Below are positions 50,086 through 59,176 of a stretch of 64,000 nt of DNA, piece by piece (position 1 is the first letter of the stretch; each line of letters opens with the position of its first letter). This DNA comes from Sandaracinaceae bacterium (GTDB taxonomy: Bacteria; Myxococcota_A; Polyangia; Polyangiales; Sandaracinaceae). The position numbers and the translations under genes were made by a program. The notes under the pieces are model-generated. The model was given only the letters and a program-made list of their open reading frames with translations. It made no database searches and was not told where the DNA came from. The DNA lies in NCBI GenBank assembly GCA_040218145.1, contig JAVJQK010000143.1, positions 1 to 64,000 of the forward strand, given 5' to 3'.

Positions 50086-53000
50086 ATGCAGGTCGGCGAG
50101 GCTCGAATCCAGATCGAAGGCGTCGAGCTCCACGAGGAGCTCGGCTGGGGCGCGACGTCCGTCGTGTACCGCGGGACGCGCGAAGGCAGCGCCGTCGCGG
50201 TGAAGATCGCACGGGGCGGGGCCCGGACGGCGCGCTGGTTCCGACGCGAGGCGGCGGCGCTGGCCCGGGTGGACGACCCGGGGCTCCCCACGATCTTGGA
50301 GCTGGGCGAGGTCGACGGCCTGCCCTACCTCTTGATGGAGCTGGTGCGAGGGCCGACCCTGGCCGAGCGTCTGCAGTCGACGGACACGTTCACGCTCGAC
50401 GAGACCGTCTCCCTCGGGATCTCGCTCGCGACGACCCTGGACGCGGTGCACCGACGCGGGCTCGTCCACTGCGACCTCAAGCCGCGCAACATCGTGCTCG
50501 AGACGGACGGCCGCGCGCGGCTCGTCGACTTCGGGTTCGCGACGCCGCTCCAGCTCGAGCCCGAGGGCGCGGGAACGCCCCCCTACGCAGCTCCCGAGCA
50601 GAAGCGCGGCGCCCGGCTCGCGGACGCGCGCACGGACCTGTACGCGCTCGGGCGGGTGCTGGCCGAGTGCGTGGCCGGCCCGGTCCTCGAGCCGACCCCG
50701 GAGGACGCCGTCCGTGCGCGCGCGCCCGCCCTCGCCCCCGTCGTCGAGGCGCTCCTGCAGGGCGCGCCGTCCGAGCGCTATCCGAGCGCCCTCGCGCTCG
50801 TGGAGGAGCTGGGCCGCGTGCGTGACGGCGAGCCGCCGCTCGGCGCGGCCGCGGCGCGATGGGAAGCGCCGGAGCCCAGCGCGCTGGTGGGGCGCGACGA
50901 GGAGCTGGGCAAGCTGAGAGAGCTCTGGCGCAGCACCAGCGCCGGCTGGGGCGAGGCGATCGTCGTCGAGGGTGAGCGCGGCGCGGGCAAGAGCCGCCTC
51001 CTCCGCGAGCTGACGCGCGAGATCGTGGGAGAGGGCGGTCGCGTCGTCGCGCACCCGTGCCGGGAGGGCGATCCCCGCCCGCTCGCCGCCCTGCGCTCGC
51101 TCCTGGAGGCCGCCGCGGCGGTCCTCGCGCGAGACGCCCTCGCGCGCGCCGTCTTCCAGGGGGCGGTCGGGGACGACCTCGCGGCGTTCGTCGGCGTGCT
51201 CTCGCCGGAGCTGGGCCAGTGGGTCGACGCCGAGCCCGCGTTCGACACGGGGATCGGCGCCCAGGCCTTCTCGGGCGCGGCCGCGGACGTGGTGCGCGCC
51301 GTCGCCTCGGCGCTCGGGCCCGTGTGCCTCCTGGTCGACGACGCGCAGTGGCTCGACCGCACGAGCCGCGAGGTGCTGGAGCGGGTCGCGGACGACGTGC
51401 GCGAGACGCGCGCCCTCCTCGTCCTCGCGACCCGGCCGGTCGGCGCCGGCGTGCCGGACGGGCGCGCGGCGTGGGAACTCCCGCGCCTCGAGCTCGAGGC
51501 GTTCGACGCGCGCCGCGCGGCCGCGCTCGTCGACGCGACCCTCGGCCGCGAGAGCGACGGAGCGCTCGCGGAGTGGGTCGTCCGCGTCTCGGATGGCACG
51601 CCGCTCGGGATCGTCGAGGTGCTCGACGCGATGCTGGACGCGGGGAGCCTGCGGCCGGTCGACGGGGTCTGGCGTTTCGACCGCGAGGCGGCCGAGCGCA
51701 TGCACCTGCCGCACGGGGCGCTGGCCCTGATGACACGTCGCCTCGGCACCCTGCCCGCGGCGACGCGCAGGGTCTTCGAGGCCGCCGCGGTCGTCGGGAG
51801 CGCGTTCGAGCCGGGGGTGCTCGCCGACGCCCTGGAGGTCGCGCGCGATGACCTGGACTTCGCGCTCGCCGACGCCCAGCGGGCCGGCCTCATCGAAGCG
51901 GACGCAGACGGGGGGCATCGTTTCCTGCACGACGCGGTGCGGGAGGCGCTGCTCGACGGGCTCGACGTCGAGGCACGCCGCGACCTCCACCACCGCGTCG
52001 CGCGCGCGCTCGATACCCGGGGCGGCGCGTCGCCCTTCGTGCTCGCGGCCCACTACGCGTCGGGGCGCCCGGGGGAAGACCGAGACCGGCTCGCCCACCT
52101 CGCCAGCGACGCGATACGGCAGCTCGTCGAGGACCACGACGACGAGGCCGCGCTGCGGCTCTACGACCTCGTCGCGTCGGCGCTGTCTTCCGACGAGCTC
52201 GGCCCTCTGGCGTCGGATGTCGCGGAGGCGGCCACCCGTCTGGGAGACAGCGAGCGCGCGCTGGAGCACTACGGCCGCGCGATCGCCTCGGCCGCCACCG
52301 CCGAAGCGCGCGCGCGGCTCCACGGGCGGTGCGCCTGGGTTCATCAGCAGGTCGGGCACGAGGAGGCGGCCTGGTCCGAGCTGTCTCGCGCCTTCGCGGC
52401 GCTCGGTGAGCGCCTCCCCGCAGAGAGCCCACGGGCGCTGGCGGGCTCCGCCTGGCGGTTGGTGCCGAGACGAACGACGCTCGCGGGCCCCCAGGAGGCG
52501 GGGCGGCTCGGCATCCTGTGCGACCTGCACTACCAGAACGCCCGGCTGGGTGAGGAGTACGAGCGGCCACTGCGACTGCTGCAGAGCACCGTGAGGGCGT
52601 ACCGGCTCTCGCGGCGGCTGGGGTCCACGCCCGCGCGCGCCCGCAGCGAGGCGATGGTGGCGACGGCCCTCGCGATCATGGGGCGCCGCGACGAGAGCCG
52701 ACGTCACGCGGACGAAGGCATGCGCATCGCGCGCGAGACCGGTCAGCTCGACGTGCTGGCCTTCTGCTCGCAGATGCGCGGCATGGCGAGCTGCTTCCTC
52801 GGAGACTTCGACCAAGGGCTCGCGAGGCTCTCCAAGACCGTGTTGCGTCATGGGCGCTGGATGGAGGTGGGCGAGCTCTGCTTGTGTGGCCAGACGACCC
52901 ACGCGATCGAATCCGTGCGCGGCGAGCCCACGCACGCGGTTCCGCTGCTGCGAGTTGCGACTGCGCGTGCCCGGCGCCTGAACGCCCCCCCGCCGGCGGC

Positions 53001-55326
53001 GCACGTGGCGGAGCTCTGTCTTCGGGCACACGAGGCAGTGGCCCAGGGCGCGGCGCCCGCGCTCCCCGCACGCGAGGACCTGCGGGGCTTCCCGCGGACC
53101 GCGGCCTGGGGACCCGTGACGCGCCGCTTTCTGGAGTCCGATGAGCTGGGCGCCGAGTTCGAGGCGCACGTCGCGCTCTTCGCGCAAGGAAAACAGTCGG
53201 CCCGGACCGCGCACCCGATCCTCTTCGAGCACTACGTCTCCGTCGCGTACGCCCGGCTGCGCCAGACGATCCTCGCCCCGGATCGCGGCGCTCCGCTCGC
53301 GCGGCTGAAGAAGGCGATGGCCGACGTGTTGGCGTCCGCGCGCTTCCCGCTCTACCGCGCGCACGCGCTCGTCCTGGAAGGCGCCGTGCGATGGTTGAGC
53401 GGCGACCTCGACAAGGCGCGCGCCCGGCTCGCGGAGGCCGACGTGCTCGCCGACCAGGAGAAGTGCGTCTGGGCGCGCTTCCAGGCGGAGCGCATCCGCG
53501 CCCACATGCTGCGCGACGAAGCCCACCGCGCGTCGGCCGAGCAGCGCGCGCGGATCGCCCTGACGATCGCGCGCGACGCCAAGGCGCTCAGCTGGGAGCG
53601 GCTCATCTGCGAGGAGCTGGAGATCTCCGCGTCCCGCTCCTCGAGCGCGCGTCGCTCGAGCGTCGTCACGTCGCAGGCCTCGCACCGCCGGCAGCTCCAG
53701 ACGCTCCTTCACCTGTTCGAGGTGGCGACGCGGCAGCCGGCGGTGGAGGAGCAGGGCCGGCTCTTCCTGGACGAGGTCGTGAGCTCGCTCGACGCGGCGC
53801 GCGGGCTGCTCGTATTCGACGCGGAGTCGGCGCGCGGGGCGGCGCTGATCTGCGCGCGGCAGCGTGGGGCCGCCTGGGACGAGCCACCGCAGGACGTGCG
53901 GGCGCTGGTCGATGGAGCGCGCGAGGCGGGCATGCTGCGCACGCGGGGCTCGGAGAAGGACGACGCGCCGCGCGCGGTCGCCGTGCCGCTCTGGCTCCGC
54001 GGAGAGGTCGTGGGCGGCCTCTACCTGGAGCGCGACGGCGACCAGCCGGCGTTCGAAGACGAAGACCTCGATGTGCTCTTCGCGCTGTCCTACCAGGTGT
54101 CGGTCGCGCTGCAGCTCGCGCGCGCGATGGGCGACCGGGAGCGCCTCGAGCAGTCGCTCCGACAGTCGCAGAAGATGGAGGCCATCGGGCGGCTCGCGGG
54201 CGGCATCGCGCACGACTTCAACAACATGCTGACGGTGATGGTCGGCACCATCCAGCTCCTCTCGTTGAAGGTCGACGAGGGCGAGGCGGGCCGCGAGATC
54301 GACATGCTCGCGCAGGTGACCGATCGCGCGAGCCGGCTGACCAACCAGCTGCTCGCCTTCTCGCGCCAGTCGAGCACGCAGCTCGAGGTCTTCGACGTCG
54401 ACGTCGCCCTCGACGCGCTCGCGCCGATGCTGCGGCGGCTGATCGGCGATCACGTCCGCGTCGAGCTGGTCCTCGACGCGCGGCCGGGCGTGGTTCACCT
54501 CGACCGCGGGCTGCTCGAGCAGGCGGTGGTGAACCTCGCCCTCAACGCGCGCGACGCGATGCCGGCGGGCGGTCACCTCGTCTTGCGAAGCGCGGTGCGG
54601 GAGGGGCGCGTCGTGGTGGAGGTGCGGGACGACGGCGCGGGCATGAGCCGTGAGGTCCGGGAGAACGCGCTCGAGCCCTTCTTCACCACCAAGGAGCGCG
54701 GCAAGGGGACCGGGCTCGGGCTCGCGATGGTGTACGGGTTCGTCGAGCAGTCGGGCGGCCAGCTCCACATCGACAGCGAGCTCGGCCGCGGGACGAGCGT
54801 CGAGCTCTCGTTCCCCCGCAGCGAGCGGCGGCCGGAGCTGGGCGCGATGGTCATCGGCGCCTCCCGGGACCGGAACGAGTCGCAAAGCGCCACCGCGTCC
54901 GGGGAGATGCTGCGTACGACGGTGCTCGTGGTCGACGACGACCCGCTGGTCCTTCAGACCCTCGCCCTCGGGCTGGAGCCGGAGGGCTACCGCGTCGTGG
55001 CGGCCGAGACGCCCGCCAAGGCCCTGCGTCTGGCGGCGGCGCTGGGCGGCGTCGACGTGGTCGTCAGCGACGTGATGATGCCGGAGATGAACGGGCCCGC
55101 GCTCGTGGAGGCGCTCCGCGAGATCGTCCCGGACGCGGCCGTGCTCTTCGTCTCCGGGTACGCGGACGCGGACCTGCGTGAGACGATCGAGTTGAAATCA
55201 CGGCACTTTCTTCGCAAGCCGTTCCACCCTGACGAGCTCTGTGCGGCCGTACGCGAAGCGCTTCGGCTCAAGTCCGAGGTCACTGAAATCCCTTCTCAGC
55301 GGATTCCAGCCGAAAACGGGACTTAA
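50086..55326 (+). CDS. Giant hybrid signalling protein: Ser/Thr kinase-AAA-TPR-GAF-histidine kinase-receiver
   Basis: 1746 residues. Kinase domain 1-270: AVKIA, HCDLKPRN (H128; HRD as HCD) and DFG at 148-150. A predictive-ATPase module follows, with P-loop GERGAGKSR (296-304) and LLVDDAQWLD (about 415), then TPR-like helices to about 1200. A GAF domain lies at about 1215-1365. The histidine kinase has IAHDFNNML with H1376, then the ATP-binding N, G1 and G2 boxes (NLALNARDAM, DDGAGM, GKGTGLGLAM). The receiver has D1662 (VVSDVMMPEMNG) and the KPF lysine. The architecture is typical of myxobacterial hybrid kinases. It is cytoplasmic (no membrane helix). Input unknown; the output may pass to the next gene. 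Confidence 0.93.
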   Translation: MQVGEARIQIEGVELHEELGWGATSVVYRGTREGSAVAVKIARGGARTARWFRREAAALARVDDPGLPTILELGEVDGLPYLLMELVRGPTLAERLQSTDTFTLDETVSLGISLATTLDAVHRRGLVHCDLKPRNIVLETDGRARLVDFGFATPLQLEPEGAGTPPYAAPEQKRGARLADARTDLYALGRVLAECVAGPVLEPTPEDAVRARAPALAPVVEALLQGAPSERYPSALALVEELGRVRDGEPPLGAAAARWEAPEPSALVGRDEELGKLRELWRSTSAGWGEAIVVEGERGAGKSRLLRELTREIVGEGGRVVAHPCREGDPRPLAALRSLLEAAAAVLARDALARAVFQGAVGDDLAAFVGVLSPELGQWVDAEPAFDTGIGAQAFSGAAADVVRAVASALGPVCLLVDDAQWLDRTSREVLERVADDVRETRALLVLATRPVGAGVPDGRAAWELPRLELEAFDARRAAALVDATLGRESDGALAEWVVRVSDGTPLGIVEVLDAMLDAGSLRPVDGVWRFDREAAERMHLPHGALALMTRRLGTLPAATRRVFEAAAVVGSAFEPGVLADALEVARDDLDFALADAQRAGLIEADADGGHRFLHDAVREALLDGLDVEARRDLHHRVARALDTRGGASPFVLAAHYASGRPGEDRDRLAHLASDAIRQLVEDHDDEAALRLYDLVASALSSDELGPLASDVAEAATRLGDSERALEHYGRAIASAATAEARARLHGRCAWVHQQVGHEEAAWSELSRAFAALGERLPAESPRALAGSAWRLVPRRTTLAGPQEAGRLGILCDLHYQNARLGEEYERPLRLLQSTVRAYRLSRRLGSTPARARSEAMVATALAIMGRRDESRRHADEGMRIARETGQLDVLAFCSQMRGMASCFLGDFDQGLARLSKTVLRHGRWMEVGELCLCGQTTHAIESVRGEPTHAVPLLRVATARARRLNAPPPAAHVAELCLRAHEAVAQGAAPALPAREDLRGFPRTAAWGPVTRRFLESDELGAEFEAHVALFAQGKQSARTAHPILFEHYVSVAYARLRQTILAPDRGAPLARLKKAMADVLASARFPLYRAHALVLEGAVRWLSGDLDKARARLAEADVLADQEKCVWARFQAERIRAHMLRDEAHRASAEQRARIALTIARDAKALSWERLICEELEISASRSSSARRSSVVTSQASHRRQLQTLLHLFEVATRQPAVEEQGRLFLDEVVSSLDAARGLLVFDAESARGAALICARQRGAAWDEPPQDVRALVDGAREAGMLRTRGSEKDDAPRAVAVPLWLRGEVVGGLYLERDGDQPAFEDEDLDVLFALSYQVSVALQLARAMGDRERLEQSLRQSQKMEAIGRLAGGIAHDFNNMLTVMVGTIQLLSLKVDEGEAGREIDMLAQVTDRASRLTNQLLAFSRQSSTQLEVFDVDVALDALAPMLRRLIGDHVRVELVLDARPGVVHLDRGLLEQAVVNLALNARDAMPAGGHLVLRSAVREGRVVVEVRDDGAGMSREVRENALEPFFTTKERGKGTGLGLAMVYGFVEQSGGQLHIDSELGRGTSVELSFPRSERRPELGAMVIGASRDRNESQSATASGEMLRTTVLVVDDDPLVLQTLALGLEPEGYRVVAAETPAKALRLAAALGGVDVVVSDVMMPEMNGPALVEALREIVPDAAVLFVSGYADADLRETIELKSRHFLRKPFHPDELCAAVREALRLKSEVTEIPSQRIPAENGT

Positions 55327-55350
55327 GTCGGGTACCGACCGGGAGCCCCT

Positions 55351-55367
55351 CTTGGCAGTCTGCCAGG
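55351..55367 (+). promoter_or_regulatory. Inverted repeat between the hybrid kinase and the next regulator
   Basis: TGGCA-GTC-TGCCA with one more wobble and one more pair outward (55351-55367). No T-run follows, so it is more likely an operator or RNA hairpin than a terminator. An AGGAGG overlaps its right arm but has no start codon at suitable spacing. Confidence 0.3.
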
Positions 55368-55390
55368 AGGAGACGAGTCCCGAGGCGGCC

Positions 55391-56002
55391 ATGACCATCG
55401 AAGTGCAGGGCGTGTTGTTGGTCCACGAGGACACCAGCTGGTGTCGCCGCGTCGCGCGCAAGCTCGCCGACCTGGATGTCGCCGTGCACGTCGCGACCTC
55501 GACCTCCGGTGCGCTCCGCGTCGTGGAGTGCAATCGCCCCGAGGTGGCGCTCGTGGATCTCGCCGCGCTGCCCACCCCCGACTGCTTCGGGCTCGTCCGG
55601 AGCGTCGTCAACGCGTCGCCCGCGCCCGCGGTGGGGGTCTGGAGCCACCGGCTCATGCCTCACGAGGCGTTCCTGCTCGGGCAGCTCGGCGTCCGGCGCC
55701 TCCTGGCCACGCGCCCGCAGCCGCAAGACGTGATGACGCATGCGCGCGCGATGGCCGACACGCGGCCGGACGTCGTGCCGCACCTGCGCGCGTTCGCGCC
55801 TCACGCGGGGCCGGTCCGCGAGACGCTGGCCGCGATCCGCGATCTCTTCCTCGACCAGGTGCTCGGCGCGGTCGACGAGAGCCAGTCGGCGGCGGCGGAG
55901 ATCCTCGGGATCACGCGCCAGGCGGTCGCCCAGTCGGAGCGCGCCAAGACGGGGTCGATCTCCCGCGCGCTCGACGTCGACGACGAAGCCGACGTCGGCT
56001 GA
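55391..56002 (+). CDS. Response-regulator-like protein with Fis-type HTH
   Basis: 203 residues. Residues 1-125 resemble a receiver: VLLVHED at strand 1, EVALVDLAALPTPDCFGL with an Asp at the phosphoacceptor place, but the double acidic pair of strand 1 is only ED and the Thr and Lys switch residues are not clear. Residues about 150-190 contain SAAAEILGITRQAVAQSERAK, a helix-turn-helix of Fis type. It lies 64 bases after the hybrid kinase, and may be its degenerate DNA-binding partner. It may bind DNA without phosphorylation. Confidence 0.7.
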   Translation: MTIEVQGVLLVHEDTSWCRRVARKLADLDVAVHVATSTSGALRVVECNRPEVALVDLAALPTPDCFGLVRSVVNASPAPAVGVWSHRLMPHEAFLLGQLGVRRLLATRPQPQDVMTHARAMADTRPDVVPHLRAFAPHAGPVRETLAAIRDLFLDQVLGAVDESQSAAAEILGITRQAVAQSERAKTGSISRALDVDDEADVG

Positions 56003-56022
56003 AGCTGCGCTACCCTCGGTGG

Positions 56023-57993
56023 ATGCGCTTCGCCTGCCTGCTGACGGTCCTGGTCTTCTCCGCGTGTGATGGCGCGCCCGCGCCGAGCGACGCGAGCCTA
56101 CCCGAAGACGCGGGGCAGGACGCGGGCCCGCGCATGCGCACGCGTGAGGTGCTGCCCGACCCGGGGCCGCTGCGCGCGGGCGTCGCGGAGGCGCGGCTCC
56201 CGGCGCCGCTCGGCATCGGCACGATGGGGTACGGCGCCATCGACGTGGAGCCCTCGGTCACGCCCTTCGCGGAGCGCTTCCCCGGGACGACTCGCATGCA
56301 CGGTGAGTTGACGTTTCGGGCCGTCGCGATCTCGCGCGGCGACGCGCACGAGGTCGTGTTCGTGCGCATGGACACCGTCGGCGTGTTCCAGCAGCTGCGG
56401 GAGGCGGTGCTCGACACGCTCGAGGCGCGCCTCGGTCGGCGCCTCGACGACGCGCTCATCCTCGCCGGCAACCACACCCACTCCGGGCCCGGCCGCATGT
56501 TGATGACCTCGGGCGCGCTCGTCGCGCTCGGCGACACGTTCTTCCCCGAGTTCTACGATGGCGTGGTCGAGGCGCTGGCCGACGTGATCGAGGCGGCGCT
56601 CGATGATCTACAGCCCGCGGAGCTGGCCACGGCGGTGGTCGGGACGAGCGACGCGCATCGGGATCGCCGCTGCGCCAACGACATGCTGCCGCTGCTGCAG
56701 GAGAGCCCGGACCTCCCCTTCATCGCCGTCCGCCGTGAGGGGCGCGTCGACGCGATCGTCGCGAGCTACGCCTACCACGGCACGGTGCTCGGGCTCGACG
56801 ACCACACGCTGTCCGGCGACATGGGCAGCGTGGTGGAGCACCGGGTCGAGGACCGGCTCGACTTCCCGACCCGGGTGCTCTTCTTCAACAGCTTCGGCGC
56901 CGACATGTCGCCCTCGAGCCCCGCCGCCGCGCCCGACGAGGTCGGCGCCGATCAGCCCGGCGGCTACGACCGCATGGACCGCCTCGGCGACGTGATCGCG
57001 GACGCGATCCTGCCGAGCCTCGCGGACCTGGAGTTCGGCGCCGAGCCGGACGTGCGGGTGCGGACCTACCGCGTGCCCATCTCGACCGCGGACATCGGCT
57101 ACGGGGCAGGGGAGTTCGACTACCGACACGGCGGCGCCTTCTGCGGCGTGGGCTCGGAGGGCAACTGCACCGACCTGACGCCCATCGAGGGGCTCGACGG
57201 ACGCTGCGTGCCCATCTCTCGCGCGGAGCGCCTCCCCAAGCAGACGATGATCAGCGTCGGCGCGGTGGGCGGGCTCGCGCTCGTGACCGGCGCGGGGGAG
57301 TGGTCGACCTCGCTCGCGGCCGGCGTGCTCGAGCGCGCGCGGGAGCTGTCGGGCCTCGACGCGATGTTCATCGGCTACGCCAACGACTACGTCGGCTACT
57401 CGCTCACGGAGGAGGACTGGTTCATGGGCGGCTACGAGGCGTCCGGCGCGCTCTGGGGACCGCGTCAGGGCGACTACCTCGCCGCCAGGACGCGCGAGGC
57501 GCTCGAGACCTTCGACGAGACCTGGAACGAGCCGCCGTGGATCGAGCCCGCGCGCGCCGCGCCGTTCACCGACTACACCTACGAGCCATACGTGCCCGAG
57601 GCGGCGCAGGAGCCCGGGCGGCTGCTCGCCGACGTGCCCGCGTCCGTCCCCCAGACCGAGCTGGTGACCTTCACCGTCGCGGGCGGGGACCCGTGGCTCG
57701 GCGCGCCGGTGGCCACGCTCGAGCGCGCGGACGGGACGCCGGTGACCCGCGCCAACGCGCGGCCCTTCGACTCGCGCAGCTACGACATCTGGGCCGACCT
57801 TCGACCCGAGCCGTCCTACGCCGAGGTGGAACGAGCCGACTCGCGCACCTTCGCCTGGACCTTCAACATGCCCGCGCGTCGCCGGGCCGGCTCGAGCGTC
57901 TCCCTCGCGGGCGACTACCGCTTTCGCGTCTCCATCCCGACCGCCGCGGGCGAGTCGATGGAGGTCACGACGGGGACCTTCACCGTCGAGTGA
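56023..57993 (+). CDS. Neutral/alkaline ceramidase-like lipoprotein
   Basis: 656 residues with a lipoprotein signal (MRFACLLTVLVFSACDG; Cys 15) and an Asp/Pro linker. The neutral ceramidase-like fold is indicated by AGNHTHSGPG (zinc His residues), SYAYHGTVLG, LSGDMGS with the likely nucleophile Ser near VVEHR, FFNSFGADMSP, and a C-terminal beta-sandwich (about 535-656). These enzymes hydrolyse the amide of ceramide; sphingolipids are made by several Myxococcota. A lipid-anchored extracytoplasmic location is expected. It is not clearly in an operon. Confidence 0.8.
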   Translation: MRFACLLTVLVFSACDGAPAPSDASLPEDAGQDAGPRMRTREVLPDPGPLRAGVAEARLPAPLGIGTMGYGAIDVEPSVTPFAERFPGTTRMHGELTFRAVAISRGDAHEVVFVRMDTVGVFQQLREAVLDTLEARLGRRLDDALILAGNHTHSGPGRMLMTSGALVALGDTFFPEFYDGVVEALADVIEAALDDLQPAELATAVVGTSDAHRDRRCANDMLPLLQESPDLPFIAVRREGRVDAIVASYAYHGTVLGLDDHTLSGDMGSVVEHRVEDRLDFPTRVLFFNSFGADMSPSSPAAAPDEVGADQPGGYDRMDRLGDVIADAILPSLADLEFGAEPDVRVRTYRVPISTADIGYGAGEFDYRHGGAFCGVGSEGNCTDLTPIEGLDGRCVPISRAERLPKQTMISVGAVGGLALVTGAGEWSTSLAAGVLERARELSGLDAMFIGYANDYVGYSLTEEDWFMGGYEASGALWGPRQGDYLAARTREALETFDETWNEPPWIEPARAAPFTDYTYEPYVPEAAQEPGRLLADVPASVPQTELVTFTVAGGDPWLGAPVATLERADGTPVTRANARPFDSRSYDIWADLRPEPSYAEVERADSRTFAWTFNMPARRRAGSSVSLAGDYRFRVSIPTAAGESMEVTTGTFTVE

Positions 57994-58542
57994 TCACATC
58001 CACGAGCACGCGGGCAGGGGCGCGTCGAGATCCACCCGGAAGCCCTCGGCGCACCGCCCGTCGCGACACGCTCCCTCGGCGCACTCGTCCAGGATCAGGG
58101 TGGCGTCCTCCGAGCAGGCGTCGCCCGGGCGCGCGGTCCGCACCACGGCTTCGTCCGGGACGGGAGTGGGCAGTGCACCACACTCCCGGTAGCGCGCGGC
58201 GTCCAGCGTGAGCACGTGCCGCTCGAGGGCCGCCTCGTCGAGCGAGAGCCGCGGGAGCTCGCGCTCCATGCGACGGAGCTCGGCGTAGATCCACCGGCAT
58301 CGATGAAGCAGATCTTCCAGACAGCTGTCGAGCGTGCGGTAGTCGCCGTGCGCCGCGCTGGCGAGGGGCTCCTCGCAGCAGCCCACCAGCGCCGGGCACG
58401 CGCGCTCGGACCACGTCGCGCACACGCGCGCTTCGACCGGCGTGGTCCCACCGTCCGAGCCCGTGGACGCGTCCCGGAGCCCCTCGTGGGTCTCCGCGCA
58501 GCCCATGGCGAGGATGGCGACGGTGAGGACGAGGCGACGCAC
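57994..58542 (-). CDS. Cys-rich putative lipoprotein
   Basis: 182 residues from a GTG with signal VRRLVLTVAILAMGC (lipobox AMGC). The mature chain has about a dozen Cys residues in pairs (CATWSERACPALVGCCEE; CAEGACRDGRCAEGF), the last resembling the short Cys repeats of myxobacterial lipoproteins (xCxxGxCxxGxC). Stop codons of this gene and the ceramidase abut directly. Role unknown. Confidence 0.75.
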   Translation of the reverse strand: MRRLVLTVAILAMGCAETHEGLRDASTGSDGGTTPVEARVCATWSERACPALVGCCEEPLASAAHGDYRTLDSCLEDLLHRCRWIYAELRRMERELPRLSLDEAALERHVLTLDAARYRECGALPTPVPDEAVVRTARPGDACSEDATLILDECAEGACRDGRCAEGFRVDLDAPLPACSWM

Positions 58543-58641
58543 GCCCCACGATAGCGCGGACGCCCGACGGGGGACTACCGCCCGGGTGCGGCGGCCGTAG
58601 ATGCGGAGCATGGGCGAGCTTGCGCCCGGAGGAGGTGCGTC

Positions 58642-59172
58642 ATGGAGACGCGATACACCCCGAAAGAACGCGGCTTCGAGATCGATCCGGACACCGCGCA
58701 TTGGCCCACTCGACGACGGGTCGGGTTCGGAATCCTCGCCCTGATGCCCACGACGCTCCTGATCGGCGCGCTCGGGCTGGGGGTGGCGAACTTCCTGGCG
58801 CCGCGGGCCGAGATCATCACGGACCTCGCGGCGGTGCTCGCCTACGTGCACGTGGTCTCGCAGGGCATCGTGGTGCTCATCTTCGGGCACCTGTTGTTCG
58901 ACCACGAGGACTTCGACCTCACCGACAAGGTCTGGTGGGGCGCCGCGTTCCTCCTCGCGGCCCCGGTGTCGATCCCCATCTTCTGGGTGCTTCACATCCT
59001 GGCCGAGGGGCAGACGAAGTCGGAGATGAAGGTGCACGTCTACGACACGAGCTACGTCGGCGACGACGGCGCGCCCGAGGTGGAGGACCGCGAGGACGGC
59101 ACGCGCATCCACCACAGCCGCAGCGAGCCGCCACACCCCGACGGCCCGCTCGGTCAGCTGTTGAAGGCCTGA
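58642..59172 (+). CDS. Hypothetical integral membrane protein
   Basis: 176 residues. Three hydrophobic helices are visible (about 28-50, 62-84, 95-118) followed by an acidic His-rich cytoplasmic tail (about 125-176). GGAGG precedes the ATG. No motif recognised. Convergent with the tubulin-like gene, 4 bases apart. Confidence 0.7.
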   Translation: METRYTPKERGFEIDPDTAHWPTRRRVGFGILALMPTTLLIGALGLGVANFLAPRAEIITDLAAVLAYVHVVSQGIVVLIFGHLLFDHEDFDLTDKVWWGAAFLLAAPVSIPIFWVLHILAEGQTKSEMKVHVYDTSYVGDDGAPEVEDREDGTRIHHSRSEPPHPDGPLGQLLKA

Positions 59173-59176
59173 GCGA

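Noticed and set aside
49951-54885. Very long minus-strand open frame (over 1600 codons) opposite the hybrid kinase
   Set aside because: Shadow of a high-GC gene; the plus-strand product has complete kinase, P-loop, histidine kinase and receiver motifs.
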